A stretch of 64,000 bases of DNA, taken from assembly GCA_016218715.1 (NCBI GenBank), contig JACRDG010000048.1, positions 1 to 64,000 on the forward strand, in the 5' to 3' direction. Shown one piece after another: positions 37,149 to 46,652 of the stretch (within the stretch, counting starts at the first letter, position 1; the number at the start of each line of letters is the position of its first letter). A program made the position numbers and the translations under genes. The DNA is from Desulfomonile tiedjei. GTDB taxonomy: Bacteria > Desulfobacterota > Desulfomonilia > Desulfomonilales > Desulfomonilaceae. A model generated the notes under the pieces. The model searched no databases. It had not been told where the DNA came from and saw nothing but the letters and a program-made list of their open reading frames with translations.

Positions 37149-37412
37149 CTAAAATTGTCCCTTTCGCGGCTTCGCCTCGTTCACCCGCAGGCTTCTCCCC
37201 ATGAAGTCCTTGGTGTCGAGTTCCTCGATCGCACGAAGCCCTTCCTCTCGGTCGGTCATTTCCACAAAAGCGAACCCGCGGGAGCGCCCAGTGGCTCTAT
37301 CCATGATGATTTTGGCAGTTTCCACCCGCCCGTACTGCTCGAAGAGATCTTTGAGATCGTCGTCGGCGATCTTGAATGGAACGTTGCCAACGTAAATGTT
37401 TATGCCGTTCAC
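37149..37412 (-). CDS. RRM-domain RNA-binding protein
   Basis: The 87-residue protein is a single RNA-recognition motif: RNP2 INIYVGNVPF near the N-terminus, RNP1 SRGFAFVEM at about 44-52. Small bacterial RRM proteins of this type are known in cyanobacteria and Desulfobacterota and are often cold-induced. The C-terminal tail is short and basic. It is preceded by a long structured leader (37413-37631). Confidence 0.9.
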   Translation of the reverse strand: MNGINIYVGNVPFKIADDDLKDLFEQYGRVETAKIIMDRATGRSRGFAFVEMTDREEGLRAIEELDTKDFMGRSLRVNEAKPRKGQF

Positions 37413-37631
37413 CTTGGGACTCCTTTCATCCTAACACGCGCAAAAGTACCATGGATAAGCACCGGCGGCCGGACCTTAGTAAAATGGAAAGAAACCTCCC
37501 GTGAAACAGAGCTGAAGCCGAGTTCTGGCGGGACTCACCATCGGGGGTGTCCATCCGGCCTTACGGCCGGGTTCTTGCGAGACAGCCATTGGCATTGTCT
37601 CTTTTTTATAATGAACCGTCCCCCTTGTAAA
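37413..37631 (-). promoter_or_regulatory. Structured 5' leader and promoter of the RRM gene
   Basis: On the minus strand TTTACA (37631-37626), 15 bp, TATAAA (37610-37605) predicts a start near 37598 and a leader of about 185 nt. The leader can form a 5' hairpin GAGACAATGCC...GGCTGTCTC (37602-37580), a CCGGCCGTAAGGCCGG hairpin, and a nested stem TCCCG...CGGGA with inner AGAACT/AGCTCT. No gene is seen in it. The folding is by eye. Confidence 0.5.
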
Positions 37632-37658
37632 GAATTTTCTGGGCACATGCGGGCTGAG

Positions 37659-37687
37659 TTGAATTTCCGTTTCGGATAAGCTATACG
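37659..37687 (+). promoter_or_regulatory. Promoter of the SagB-like gene
   Basis: TTGAAT (37659-37664), 17 bp, TATACG (37682-37687), 30 nt before the ATG at 37718. The boxes match consensus in four and four of six positions. Confidence 0.55.
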
Positions 37688-37717
37688 GTTCTCGACCCGA
37701 TGTGAAAGGAAGCTCTC

Positions 37718-38401
37718 ATGACGATTTTTCGCTCTTTGGTCGTCGCGTTGTCCCTGGCGTCGTTTCTGCCTGTTTGGACCTGGGCCCAGGGGAGTGTCAA
37801 GCTCCCGAAACCGAAGCTCACGGGGAAGGTCGCTGTAGAGGCGGCAATTCTGCGCAAGAAATCCGTCCGGAACTTCTCCGGAGGGTCCATCACTCTGGAG
37901 CAGCTCTCGCAACTTCTGTGGGCCTGCAACGGGGACCTCCCCACCGATGCCGTTTCGTCAGCAACCACCAAGGTCATTCCCTCAGCCGGAGGGTTGTATC
38001 CTCTGGAGGTTTTCCTAGTTAGCGGTCCGGAAACGGTTACCGGTCTGCCGGCCGGGGTCTATCAGTACGTCCCCGCCTCGAATTCGCTGACTTTGGTGGA
38101 GGCGGGGGACCGCCGTTCTCAGCTCGCCGCTGCTTGTCTTTCCCAGATGTGGATGGCCCGCGCTCCCGTGATGGTCGTGATCGGCGGAGTCTTTGCACGC
38201 ACTACCGCCAAGTACGGCAACCAGGGAATGCAGTACGTCCTGATTGAATCAGGGAGTGCCATGCAGAACCTCTACCTCCAGGCTGAAGCTCTGGGGCTCG
38301 GCGCTGGGGCAGTCGGCGCGTTCCAGGGCCAGCAGGTTTGCGGAGTTACAAAACTCCCCCAAGCAGTGACACCTCTGTTGGTAGTGGCTGTCGGCAAATA
38401 A
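37718..38401 (+). CDS. SagB-type nitroreductase-like dehydrogenase, secreted
   Basis: The 227-residue protein has a signal peptide (VVALSLASFLPVWTWA, cleavage near AQG) followed by a SagB/ThcOx-type flavin fold: RKKSVRNFSGGSITLEQLSQ then LLWACNG, the SAGGLYPLEVFLV core and a C-terminal ALGLGAGAVGAF motif. Family members are FMN oxidoreductases; a periplasmic location is inferred from the signal peptide. No peptide precursor or other Sag-type biosynthesis gene is adjacent. Confidence 0.85.
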   Translation: MTIFRSLVVALSLASFLPVWTWAQGSVKLPKPKLTGKVAVEAAILRKKSVRNFSGGSITLEQLSQLLWACNGDLPTDAVSSATTKVIPSAGGLYPLEVFLVSGPETVTGLPAGVYQYVPASNSLTLVEAGDRRSQLAAACLSQMWMARAPVMVVIGGVFARTTAKYGNQGMQYVLIESGSAMQNLYLQAEALGLGAGAVGAFQGQQVCGVTKLPQAVTPLLVVAVGK

Positions 38402-38577
38402 CAGGCTGCTCGCGCGCACCATGAGCGTCGTATGTCCCTATCTTACGCCTCTCAGGCGCTGCCCTTCGTACGCGGGATAGTGCCGGCAATGTGAAACATT
38501 GGCTCCCCGATGAAGCCGCCGCCTGACCGACAACCCGCCTTACCGGCCCTTCCAGCCCCCGGGGATATAGGGATCCC

Positions 38578-40152
38578 ATGAATTCAATACTTGCAAGGGT
38601 CCCGTGCTCCTGGATGGTCGTGGGTATCAACGTGGGGAGCAATCTGGCCGGTTTCTTTCTGGTTCAGGTGCTCTTGAGCTACGCCTATCCCGCGATCGGG
38701 CCACGAGGCTTTTCCGCACTGGGATCCACCACGAACCTTGTGCTCCTCGCCATCCTCGTCCCCTTCGCCATCCTGTTCCTTCTGAGACTGGCACAACCGG
38801 TCAACCACGCGGTCGAGGTGATGAGACGTGGAGGGTCTGTCCCGCCGGACGCACTCGACAAGGCGCGACGACGTTCGGTGAATCTCCCCTTCCAGGCCGC
38901 GGCCATGAACATGGTGGCCTGGATCGTCCCTGCGGTCACCTTTCCGGTGCTGGCTGCACGCGAGAGGATTGCGGACGGATTCACCACAGCGGTGTTCGCT
39001 CTGTACGCCTTCACGAACGCGGTCATGGTCACGCTGTTGGCGTTTGTCATCCTGGAGTACGCGTGTCACCGACGCATCATCCCCCTGCTGTTCCCTGACG
39101 GACGGATTCATGAACAAAAGGGGACGTTGCAGCTCAGGATTCGCCACCGGTTGATGATTATGTACGGCGCGGTTTGCCTGATACCTATGCTCCAGACCGC
39201 GCTGGTCATCAACGGAAACGCGCTCCATCCCTGGACCGAGGCCGACCCCGGATCGATCCTGCAGAGCCTGGGAAGCTTCGCCCTGATTCTGTTCGGTTTC
39301 ACAGCCCTGTACGGACTCTGGCTCGCGGTTCTGATTTCCCGGAATCTGGCAGGAGCTGCGGAAAAGATGATCGACGTGACCCAAAAGATCGAACACGGCG
39401 ATTTCGACTGCCGTGTCCCGGTAATGAGCAACGACGAGATCGGGTATCTGGGCGATCGCATCAACGAGATGACGCAAGGTCTGAAGGAACGGGAGGAGAT
39501 TCGAAGGATCTTCAATCTCTTCACCAGCCCGGAGATCAGCAAAGAGATCCTCTCCCGCGGCACACGGATCGGGGGAGAAACGCGGCGAGTGACCCTCCTG
39601 TTTTCAGACTTGAGGGGATTCACTGGAATGGCCGAACGAATGCCGCCGGAGCGGGTCATGGAATCGATAAACGACTATTTCAACGAGATGAGCGCTGCAA
39701 TCACAGGCCATGGGGGGATCGTTCTCCAGTACGTGGGTGACGAAATCGAAGCGGTTTTCGGCGCACCCCATGATGACCCGGGTCACGCGGATCATGCAGT
39801 CGCCGCGGCGTTCGAGATGCGCGCCCTGCTCGAAAGGCTCAATGAAAGACGCAACGCTCGCAGGGAGGAACCCCTCAGGCATGGGATCGGCATCCATACG
39901 GGGATAGCGCTGGCAGGAATTGTGGGGAGCCGGTACAAAATCTCGTACGCGATGGTCGGCGACACGGTGAATATAGCATCGAGAATTCAGGATCTTACCA
40001 AGACGATGGAGACGGACGTTCTTTTGAGCGCGGAAACGTATCGGAGTCTCGACCTTCCCGTGAAGGTCACGGGTCCGATGACGGTATCGGTGAAGGGAAA
40101 AGCCGAAACCATCGACGTATTCCGGCTGGACGCGGCGACAGATCGCGGATGA
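38578..40152 (+). CDS. Membrane class III adenylate/guanylate cyclase
   Basis: The 524-residue protein has about six membrane helices (15-260), a HAMP-like segment (about 255-310) and a cyclase homology domain (about 335-515). FSDLRGFT and VGDEIEAVFG supply the two metal-binding aspartates, and YAMVGDTVNIASR the later conserved segment. It should make cAMP, or cGMP, in response to an envelope signal; the ligand is unknown. The ATG follows GGGAT. Downstream, hppA has its own promoter. Confidence 0.9.
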   Translation: MNSILARVPCSWMVVGINVGSNLAGFFLVQVLLSYAYPAIGPRGFSALGSTTNLVLLAILVPFAILFLLRLAQPVNHAVEVMRRGGSVPPDALDKARRRSVNLPFQAAAMNMVAWIVPAVTFPVLAARERIADGFTTAVFALYAFTNAVMVTLLAFVILEYACHRRIIPLLFPDGRIHEQKGTLQLRIRHRLMIMYGAVCLIPMLQTALVINGNALHPWTEADPGSILQSLGSFALILFGFTALYGLWLAVLISRNLAGAAEKMIDVTQKIEHGDFDCRVPVMSNDEIGYLGDRINEMTQGLKEREEIRRIFNLFTSPEISKEILSRGTRIGGETRRVTLLFSDLRGFTGMAERMPPERVMESINDYFNEMSAAITGHGGIVLQYVGDEIEAVFGAPHDDPGHADHAVAAAFEMRALLERLNERRNARREEPLRHGIGIHTGIALAGIVGSRYKISYAMVGDTVNIASRIQDLTKTMETDVLLSAETYRSLDLPVKVTGPMTVSVKGKAETIDVFRLDAATDRG

Positions 40153-40232
40153 GAGTCCGGGAGCCCGCACCGGCAGTGGGTAATCGCACGATTCCGGGAA
40201 GAGTTGCCGGACACGATAAGGCGTCTTTGTCC

Positions 40233-40261
40233 TTGACATAACGGGTAATTGACATTATTGT
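40233..40261 (+). promoter_or_regulatory. sigma70-type promoter of hppA
   Basis: TTGACA (40233-40238), exactly 17 bp, TATTGT (40256-40261), 61 nt before the hppA ATG. The -35 box is perfect. Confidence 0.75.
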
Positions 40262-40321
40262 GCCAGGATTGGGTCTTCTCTTCCCTGTGTCATATAGGTA
40301 TTACAGCTAAGGAGGTAGCGG

Positions 40322-42412
40322 ATGGACTGGGTGATTTATGCGGCCCTGATCTGCGGGGCCCTCGGTGTTGCGTACAGCCTGATCACAGCCGGCTGGGTCT
40401 TCAAGCAGGACGCAGGAAACGCGCGTATGCAGGAGATCTCCGGCTATGTGGCGGAAGGTGCCATGGCGTACCTGACCCGTCAGTACAAAGTGGTCCTCAT
40501 CATTGCGATAATCCTGTTCATTGTCTTGTGGGCGACACTCGGCCCCATACCGGCGATCGGATTCGCCATCGGCTTGCTCGGTTCGGGTCTGGCCGGTTTC
40601 ATCGGGATGAAGGTTTCCACGGGTGCCAACGTCCGCGTGGCAGCCGCAGCGGGCAAGAGCCTTCCCGACGCGATGGACGTGGCCTTCAGAGGCGGGTCGG
40701 TGACCGGAATCGTGGTCACGGGTCTGGCGCTCCTGGGAGTCGCGGGGTTCTTCTGGTTGGCCAGGAGCTACGACCCTGATCCCCACAAGATCTTCAGCGC
40801 CCTGGTCGGTCTTGGTTTCGGAAGCTCCCTCATGAGCGTGTTTGCTCGTGTGGGCGGCGGTATCTATACCAAGGCTGCCGACGTCGGCGCGGACCTCGTC
40901 GGTAAGGTGGAAGCGGATCTGCCGGAGGACGATCCCCGCAACGCAGGCGTCATCGCTGACAACGTCGGCGACAACGTTGGTGACTGCGCGGGCATGGCCG
41001 CTGACCTTTACGAGACCTACACCGTGACCCTCGTAGCAGCAATGCTCCTGGGCAACACCGTGTACGGCGGCATAGGCACCACGGCATTTCTCATGCCTCT
41101 GCTCATCGGCGGCGCGGCGATCATCGCCTCTATCATCGGGACGTTCTTCGTCCGGCTGAGCCGGTCGGTGCCGGAAAAAGACCTGTACATCATGGGCTCG
41201 CTGTACAAGGGTCTGGCCGTTGCTGGTATTCTGGCCGCCATCGCCTTCTATTTCGTAGCGGGCTGGCTGCCGCTCGGCGCACCGAAAGGCGGCGGCTACG
41301 CCATCCCGGCTTCCGGCGTCTTTTACATGGCGATTCTCGGTCTCGTGTTGACGGGTCTTATCGTGGTCATCACTGAATGGTTCACCGGCATGTATGCCCC
41401 GGTCAAGTTCGTGGCCAACGCCAGTGTAACCGGTCACGGCACCAACATCATCGCGGGTCTGGCCATCAGCATGATCTCTACTGTGGCCCCTGTGCTTGTG
41501 CTGGCCGCAGCGATCATGGCGGGCTATGGCATCGGAGGCGGTTTCGCCGGTAGCACGGGAACGGGTCTATACGGCATAGCCATAACGGTCGTGTCCATGC
41601 TTTCCATGACCGGAATGGTCGTTGCCATCGACTCGTACGGTCCCATCACCGACAACGCTGGTGGTATCGCTGAAATGGCGGAGTTGCCGGAAGAAGTCCG
41701 TAACCGGACCGACCCGTTGGACGCGGTGGGCAACACCACCAAAGCCGTCACCAAGGGGTACGCGATCGGCTCTGCCGCACTGGCTGCCCTCGTCCTCTTC
41801 GCGGAGTACACTCGTGCGATTGAGGAGCTGACCGGCAAGGCGCAGTCCTTTGACCTCTCTAACCCCAAGATCCTGGTCGGTCTGTTGATCGGCGGAATCA
41901 TTCCTTACTTCTTCGCGGCGCTCTGTATGCTTGCGGTCGGCAAGGCAGCCGGTGCGATCGTGGAAGAGGTGCGGCGTCAGTTCCGTGAAATCAAAGGCCT
42001 CAAGGAAGGCCTGCCCGGCGTCAAGGCCGAGCACGGCAAATGTGTGGATCTCGTTACCGCGGCCGCTCAGCGAGAGATGGTTCTTCCGTCCCTGCTGCCT
42101 GTGGTTATCCCGCTGATCATCGCGTTCATCCCCGGCCTGGGCAAAGATGCCCTCGGCGGCATGCTCATCGGGAGCATCGTGGTCGGTCTGTTCCTGGCAA
42201 TAGCCATGACGACCGGCGGCGCGACCTGGGATAACGCCAAGAAGTACATCGAAGACGGCCATCACGGCGGTAAAGGGAGTGAGGCCCACAAGGCAGCCGT
42301 CACGGGCGATACGGTAGGCGACCCGTACAAGGACACCGCCGGGCCTGCGTTGAACCCGGTGATCAAGGTTGTCAACATGGTGGCGCTCCTGCTGGTGCCG
42401 TACATCATCTAA
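40322..42412 (+). CDS. hppA: Membrane-bound proton-translocating pyrophosphatase
   Basis: The 696-residue protein has about 16 membrane helices and couples hydrolysis of pyrophosphate to proton transport. Substrate-site motifs are [29 protein letters not shown], and [18 protein letters not shown] near the C-terminus. The site [10 protein letters not shown] carries Lys where K+-dependent enzymes have Ala, indicating the K+-independent H+-pumping class. AAGGAGGT lies before the ATG and a strong terminator follows. It is typical of energy-limited anaerobes using PPi. Confidence 0.97.
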   Translation: MDWVIYAALICGALGVAYSLITAGWVFKQDAGNARMQEISGYVAEGAMAYLTRQYKVVLIIAIILFIVLWATLGPIPAIGFAIGLLGSGLAGFIGMKVSTGANVRVAAAAGKSLPDAMDVAFRGGSVTGIVVTGLALLGVAGFFWLARSYDPDPHKIFSALVGLGFGSSLMSVFARVGGGIYTKAADVGADLVGKVEADLPEDDPRNAGVIADNVGDNVGDCAGMAADLYETYTVTLVAAMLLGNTVYGGIGTTAFLMPLLIGGAAIIASIIGTFFVRLSRSVPEKDLYIMGSLYKGLAVAGILAAIAFYFVAGWLPLGAPKGGGYAIPASGVFYMAILGLVLTGLIVVITEWFTGMYAPVKFVANASVTGHGTNIIAGLAISMISTVAPVLVLAAAIMAGYGIGGGFAGSTGTGLYGIAITVVSMLSMTGMVVAIDSYGPITDNAGGIAEMAELPEEVRNRTDPLDAVGNTTKAVTKGYAIGSAALAALVLFAEYTRAIEELTGKAQSFDLSNPKILVGLLIGGIIPYFFAALCMLAVGKAAGAIVEEVRRQFREIKGLKEGLPGVKAEHGKCVDLVTAAAQREMVLPSLLPVVIPLIIAFIPGLGKDALGGMLIGSIVVGLFLAIAMTTGGATWDNAKKYIEDGHHGGKGSEAHKAAVTGDTVGDPYKDTAGPALNPVIKVVNMVALLLVPYII

Positions 42413-42460
42413 GATGAACGGATGAGGTTCAGGGTCTCCCTCGGACCTCTTCCTTAAACC

Positions 42461-42500
42461 AAAAGGCCCCGTGATTCTCAGCGGAATCACGGGGCCTTTT
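42461..42500. terminator. Strong bidirectional intrinsic terminator after hppA
   Basis: Seventeen-base complementary arms (AAAAGGCCCCGTGATTC / GAATCACGGGGCCTTTT) with a 6-nt loop end in T on both strands. It ends hppA transcription from the left and, read in reverse, the gene at 42738-44300. Confidence 0.93.
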
Positions 42501-42737
42501 CGCGTCTGGTCGTGGAGCTTCCGTGCAGCATCGTCGGTTCAGGCTTGGTGCTTCATTTCTCAAATACGGTGTCGCACGGTATTTGACCCCGTCTCCTGTT
42601 CCGTAGGGTCCGGCGTCCCTGCCGGGCCATTCTGAACGACCGGCACGGAGGCCGGTCGCTGCCACAGAAGATGGCCCTGGCCTTCACATGAGGAACAAAG
42701 ATCCGCAACCGCATTTACAGGGCGAGAATCGGCCCGG
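42501..42737. repeat. Gap with small palindromes
   Basis: A GACCGGC-N6-GCCGGTC hairpin lies near 42637-42658 and an imperfect palindrome AAATACGGTG / CACGGTATTT near 42564-42584. No gene is seen. Confidence 0.5.
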
Positions 42738-44300
42738 TCAAGGAATGAGGTCGTACGCGTAGACTACGGTGCGCGCACCGGTGAGTGCGGGGAAGGGATT
42801 CGGCCTTACCAGCAGCAGTACCAGGGATCTGATGCCGCCGTTCTTGAAGTCCTGGATGGCGAAGTCGGATATGATACCTCTGCTCCCCACGGTCTTCCAT
42901 TTTTCCGTGAGTTGCCGGCCATCCCACACCAATGCATTGATCGTGCTCGTGTCCCCTGAATACTTGGTGACGAGCAGCTCGTTTTCTCCGTCCGCGTCGG
43001 TGTCTGCAATGACTATTCTTCCCGGAGAAGCTATATCCCGATAACCTCTTTTGACCGGAATCCGCAGGGCGCGGTCCAATCCGTACAGGCGATCCCCAGC
43101 ATGGTACAGCAGGCGATTCTGCTCATCGAAGACCATGAGTCGCTGGTCCTGGGTCAAGATCACTCGCACGCGTTCTCTCTTCTTGCCAAGCTCTCCCGCT
43201 GCATAACTCGTCAGCCACGTTCCCGGAGGGAGGGCGATCTTTCCCACGGGGACCAGCTCTTCCGCGCGCTGCTCGTAACGCTCCATTTCTCCAGTGAAGA
43301 TGTCCGGCGCGTCGAGCCTCTGGCCGACCAGGATCTTTTTCGCTTCGTCTCCGTCGGCGGCCACCGCGCGCAGGATCGTGTTGGGGATGCGCTGGGCTAT
43401 CCTCAGGTTTCGGCCTTGATACTTGATGATCATGGACTCGATCCCCGTCGCGGTGAGGCTCGAAACAATCAATCGGGCAGGCTCCCCGTCGTCCAAATCC
43501 GCGACCTCCACAGCGAGAAACCGTGAAGGGGGCTGAGAGAACTGGGTCAATGACCGCAAGGTCCCATTTTCGAAGCGGCTTATGTTGATCGAGGCATCGT
43601 CGAGGAATACGGTTTCATTCTGCTTGTCCCCGTCCAGATCCCCAATCGCCACTGCCCAAATCTCCGTCCCCAGTTCCGGGCTCCTCCACGGGGCCGCATT
43701 GCGGGGAACCTCAATCCTCGGCGGCAGAGTCCTTGCGGAACTCCCCGTAGTCAGCGACCGCTCGGTCGGGTAGAAGGGGAGCAAAGGGCTTCCGTGAAGC
43801 CGCCTGTTGATCGCCGCAGAAAACAACTGCAGGACTCCTGGCAACCCGTGGATGTTCGTCACTTTCATGTCGGTGAGCACCGCTCGGCGTCCGGTGCGTT
43901 GATCCCACATCATCCCCTTCATTCGAAAAAAGGATTCTTCCTTGGAAAGGTACCCATAGATCACCAGATCCGCGGACACCTCTGCCGCCATGGATCGGGC
44001 TTCGTCATCGCTTTCAGGGGCCACCTTGCCTTGGAGCGCCTTCTGCGTCCCAGTCAGAGGAATCAGCGAGCCGTGCTCGCCCAGAAGGTCAATCATGGAT
44101 CGGAGCTGCTTGTCCACATGGTCGCGAAAGCTTTGGAGCCCTTCGCGCTGTTCCGTGGCATCGACGCGAAAAGGCAAGATCAGCACCTTCGGTGGGGATT
44201 CAGCAAAAGCAGGAGAGATCACCGCGGCGGGAAAAACGGTCAGCACGGCCAACGCGAGGCCCAGAATCGAGCCAAATGTCGTTCTTGTGCCGGGAGTCAT
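42738..44300 (-). CDS. Periplasmic FlgO/TolB-like protein with FG-GAP repeats
   Basis: The 520-residue protein has a signal peptide cleaved near SPAFA. Residues of about 35-145 resemble FlgO/CsgG-type domains (KVLILPFRVDATEQ ... ARSMAAEVSADLVIYGYL). The C-terminal half is a propeller-like region with Ca-binding FG-GAP motifs GDLDGDKQNET and DTDADGENELLV. It is probably an envelope sensor or scaffold; the function is unknown. AGGCGA precedes the ATG at 44300. It lies behind a sigma54 promoter and a leader terminator. Confidence 0.78.
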   Translation of the reverse strand: MTPGTRTTFGSILGLALAVLTVFPAAVISPAFAESPPKVLILPFRVDATEQREGLQSFRDHVDKQLRSMIDLLGEHGSLIPLTGTQKALQGKVAPESDDEARSMAAEVSADLVIYGYLSKEESFFRMKGMMWDQRTGRRAVLTDMKVTNIHGLPGVLQLFSAAINRRLHGSPLLPFYPTERSLTTGSSARTLPPRIEVPRNAAPWRSPELGTEIWAVAIGDLDGDKQNETVFLDDASINISRFENGTLRSLTQFSQPPSRFLAVEVADLDDGEPARLIVSSLTATGIESMIIKYQGRNLRIAQRIPNTILRAVAADGDEAKKILVGQRLDAPDIFTGEMERYEQRAEELVPVGKIALPPGTWLTSYAAGELGKKRERVRVILTQDQRLMVFDEQNRLLYHAGDRLYGLDRALRIPVKRGYRDIASPGRIVIADTDADGENELLVTKYSGDTSTINALVWDGRQLTEKWKTVGSRGIISDFAIQDFKNGGIRSLVLLLVRPNPFPALTGARTVVYAYDLIP

Positions 44301-44329
44301 GAGATCGCCTGTGGCTGCACTAATCCACC

Positions 44330-44358
44330 AAAAAAAAACCAACTGTCATGCAGTTGGC
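44330..44358 (-). terminator. Intrinsic terminator in the 5' leader (attenuator candidate)
   Basis: Read on the minus strand CCAACTG-CATGA-CAGTTGG is followed by nine T residues. It lies 27-55 nt after the predicted sigma54 start and 30 nt before the ATG at 44300, so it cannot serve the upstream gene's 3' end, which has its own terminator at 44591-44619. Confidence 0.75.
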
Positions 44359-44395
44359 GTAGGAGGAAAAGATTCTTATTCGTGCCCATTTCTAT

Positions 44396-44412
44396 AGCAA
44401 TGATCGTGCCAG
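44396..44412 (-). promoter_or_regulatory. Consensus sigma54 (RpoN) promoter
   Basis: Minus strand CTGGCACGATCATTGCT matches the -24/-12 consensus YTGGCACGRNNNTTGCW at every fixed position. The predicted start is near 44384, giving an 84-nt leader to the ATG at 44300. No upstream activator-binding repeat was identified. Confidence 0.85.
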
Positions 44413-44590
44413 CGCGTCGATTCCAATTCACAGACAAGACTAACTCAATTATTGCAACCGGTTGGCTGGATTCTGCGGCAGCGCGCGGCGAAGCCGAAGA
44501 CGGGGATTCAGCCGGGAGTTTGTTCAAATTTTTGAACACGGATCGGCCTGAACAGGTAACATGTTGCAATGATGGGTTTTTAGCTGCGCC

Positions 44591-44619
44591 AAAAATCGGG
44601 CCATGCCCTGCCGATTTTT
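44591..44619. terminator. Intrinsic terminator after the metallo-hydrolase gene
   Basis: Arms AAAAATCGG and CCGATTTTT enclose an 11-nt loop, with T-rich ends in both directions. It lies 7-35 bp past the stop codon at 44626. Confidence 0.8.
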
Positions 44620-44625
44620 TGAACA

Positions 44626-45288
44626 TCAGCGGACCAGGAGTAATTTCAGGATATAATCGAAGTTCGTCCTCACGCGGCTCGCCCCCTGAACCGCGGGGCC
44701 GTGCCCGGGGACCAGAAGCTCCACCGGCAGCTTCGCAAGGCGCTGAATGCTCTCTTTGAGTGCCTCTGCGTCTCCTCCGGGCAGGTCTGAACGTCCTACA
44801 CCTTGAAGAAAGACCAGGTCTCCGGAGATGAGGACCTTCCGGCGCGGCCAATAGATCGAAAGCCCGCCCGGAGTGTGCCCCGGCGTCGCGATCACCTCGA
44901 ACTCATGTTTGCCGAGAATGAGCGTCCCTTCTTTCAGATAGAAATCGACTTCGTAGGGAGGCAAGCCCAGCCCCTGCCGCTCCAGCTCCGGTCGACCGAC
45001 CTTTTCGACAAATTGGTCCTCCTGTTTGGAGAGGGTCAGTTTCACCGACCCCGCTCGAAAGGCCGCCACACCTTCGACGTGGTCCGGGTGAGCGTGCGTC
45101 CCGATTACCACTTCTATCCGGTCGGGATTGGCGCCGTCCGCGCGCATTCGGTCAAAAAGCTGGCCGGTTCGATTGAGGTGACCTGGATCGATCAGCACCG
45201 GCGTCTTGCCTTCGATGAACACGCTGTTACAGTTGTTTTCCGTTTGATCGGCCCACAGATAGACGTACAGATGCTCGGTGACTCTCAT
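44626..45288 (-). CDS. Metallo-beta-lactamase-fold hydrolase
   Basis: The 220-residue protein has the dinuclear metal site THAHPDHVEG, with ATPGHTPGG, ISGDLVF and VPGHGP following. This is the MBL fold of glyoxalase II and related thioester or ester hydrolases; the substrate is not readable. The ATG at 45288 is chosen at the beginning of the conserved fold; GGGAAAG lies upstream. A longer frame to 45474 is unlikely. Confidence 0.9.
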   Translation of the reverse strand: MRVTEHLYVYLWADQTENNCNSVFIEGKTPVLIDPGHLNRTGQLFDRMRADGANPDRIEVVIGTHAHPDHVEGVAAFRAGSVKLTLSKQEDQFVEKVGRPELERQGLGLPPYEVDFYLKEGTLILGKHEFEVIATPGHTPGGLSIYWPRRKVLISGDLVFLQGVGRSDLPGGDAEALKESIQRLAKLPVELLVPGHGPAVQGASRVRTNFDYILKLLLVR

Positions 45289-45564
45289 GGATGGTGATCT
45301 TTCCCGCCGGGATGGGGTTACGTCGGTCCACCACCATAGCATTCGACCCCCAAGTTGTCGAGAGTTCGAGCTGTCTGTGAAGTGCCGAGGCTGGTATGGG
45401 TCTCGGGCAACCGTCCCCCGTCGTGATTGCGGAGGACCGCGTCTGTCCCGGTGAGGGGTTACGGTGCGGAACAATTACGAAACCAGGCAGCATGCGTCTG
45501 TAACATTCGTGGACGTAGCATTCAGTGAGGCTGCCTGGCGTGGGGTCTATCAATTATGATGCGG

Positions 45565-46410
45565 TCATGCTGCTGCCAATTGAGACCGTAGATAATTTCC
45601 TTTCAGCTTTTCGAGAGCCGTTCGTTCTATCTGGCGAGCGCGCTCCCTGGTTATGCCGAAGTGTTTGCCGAGTTCCTTCAGCGTCACCGGTTCGTCCGAG
45701 AGAATTCGCTTCTCCAGGATGTACTTTTCTCGAGCGGTCAGCGTCTTCAGAGCATCGTCTGCCCAGGCCTTCAAGTCGTGCAACTCTTCGAGTTCGGAAA
45801 GCTGCTCTTCCTGGTCCGGTGAATCGTCGGGCAGCGTGTCTGCAAAGGAATCCCGGGAATGCTCTCCTATCAGATCGTCAAGTGAGAGGTCGTGAGCTTT
45901 CAGCCGCGCGGCCATGTCGATCACCTCGTCTGCGGTGACATCGATCCGGTCCGCAAGTTTGGCCACATTCTCCAGGTGCACCTCCGCGTCCGGAACCTCG
46001 GGCAAATCCCAGATCCGGTAGAAGAGTTTCCGTTGCGACTGCGTGGTCCCGATCTTCACCAGCGACCACGACCTGATGATATAATTCTGGATGTAAGCCT
46101 TGATCCACCATATGGCGTACGAAATCAGGCGATATCCCTTGTCGGGATCGAACCTCTGCACCGCTTTCATCAATCCGATATTCCCCTCCTGAATAAGGTC
46201 CATGAGCCGGACACCGTAGTTCCTGTAGCCCAGCGACACCTTGATCACGAAGCGGAGGTTGGACGTGATTAGCTTCTGCGCTGCATGCAGATCGTTCTTA
46301 TCCCTGTAACCGACCGCAAGTCGGTTCTCTTCCTCCCGACTGAGGATTGGATAGTGTTCAATTTGAGAAAGGTAAATCCTGAGTCCATCCGTCTCGATGG
46401 GGTTGCTCAT
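45565..46410 (-). CDS. rpoH: Heat-shock sigma factor sigma-32
   Basis: The 281-residue protein has region 2 with LMDLIQEGNIGLMKAVQRFD and SYAIWWIKAYIQNYI, the RpoH-box-like WSLVKIGTTQSQRKLFY segment, and region 4 with ITRERARQIERTALEKL. It directs RNA polymerase to heat-shock promoters. GGGAGG lies 8 nt before the ATG. Chaperone genes are not adjacent; ftsH elsewhere in the window is a classic target in other bacteria. Confidence 0.94.
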   Translation of the reverse strand: MSNPIETDGLRIYLSQIEHYPILSREEENRLAVGYRDKNDLHAAQKLITSNLRFVIKVSLGYRNYGVRLMDLIQEGNIGLMKAVQRFDPDKGYRLISYAIWWIKAYIQNYIIRSWSLVKIGTTQSQRKLFYRIWDLPEVPDAEVHLENVAKLADRIDVTADEVIDMAARLKAHDLSLDDLIGEHSRDSFADTLPDDSPDQEEQLSELEELHDLKAWADDALKTLTAREKYILEKRILSDEPVTLKELGKHFGITRERARQIERTALEKLKGNYLRSQLAAA

Positions 46411-46652
46411 TACAAAAACCTCCCGGTGCGTTTCCTGGAAGACTCGTAATAAATTGGATGCCCGTGGCCGAAAAAGGTTTCACCGCGAAACAGATAAAGT
46501 GATGGCTCACGGTCGTCCACGCTTCGACCTGGCACGCACGGCGAGGATGCCGGGGGAATTTCCGTCGGACGAGTGAATCGTTGCGGCCGGAACTCCTCGG
46601 TTCTTGACGCGGATCGTCGGTCGGTCTATGAGAAGGAGTGGAAGGGTTCGAC

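Noticed and set aside
40307-41437. Long open frame antisense to hppA
   Set aside because: It lies opposite the pyrophosphatase, is rich in His, Arg and Asp without domain features, and has no start signal.
44297-44389. 30-codon frame (MGTNKNLFLL...) through the leader terminator of 42738-44300
   Set aside because: There is no ribosome site, and a leader peptide could not be supported, although it would fit an attenuation model.
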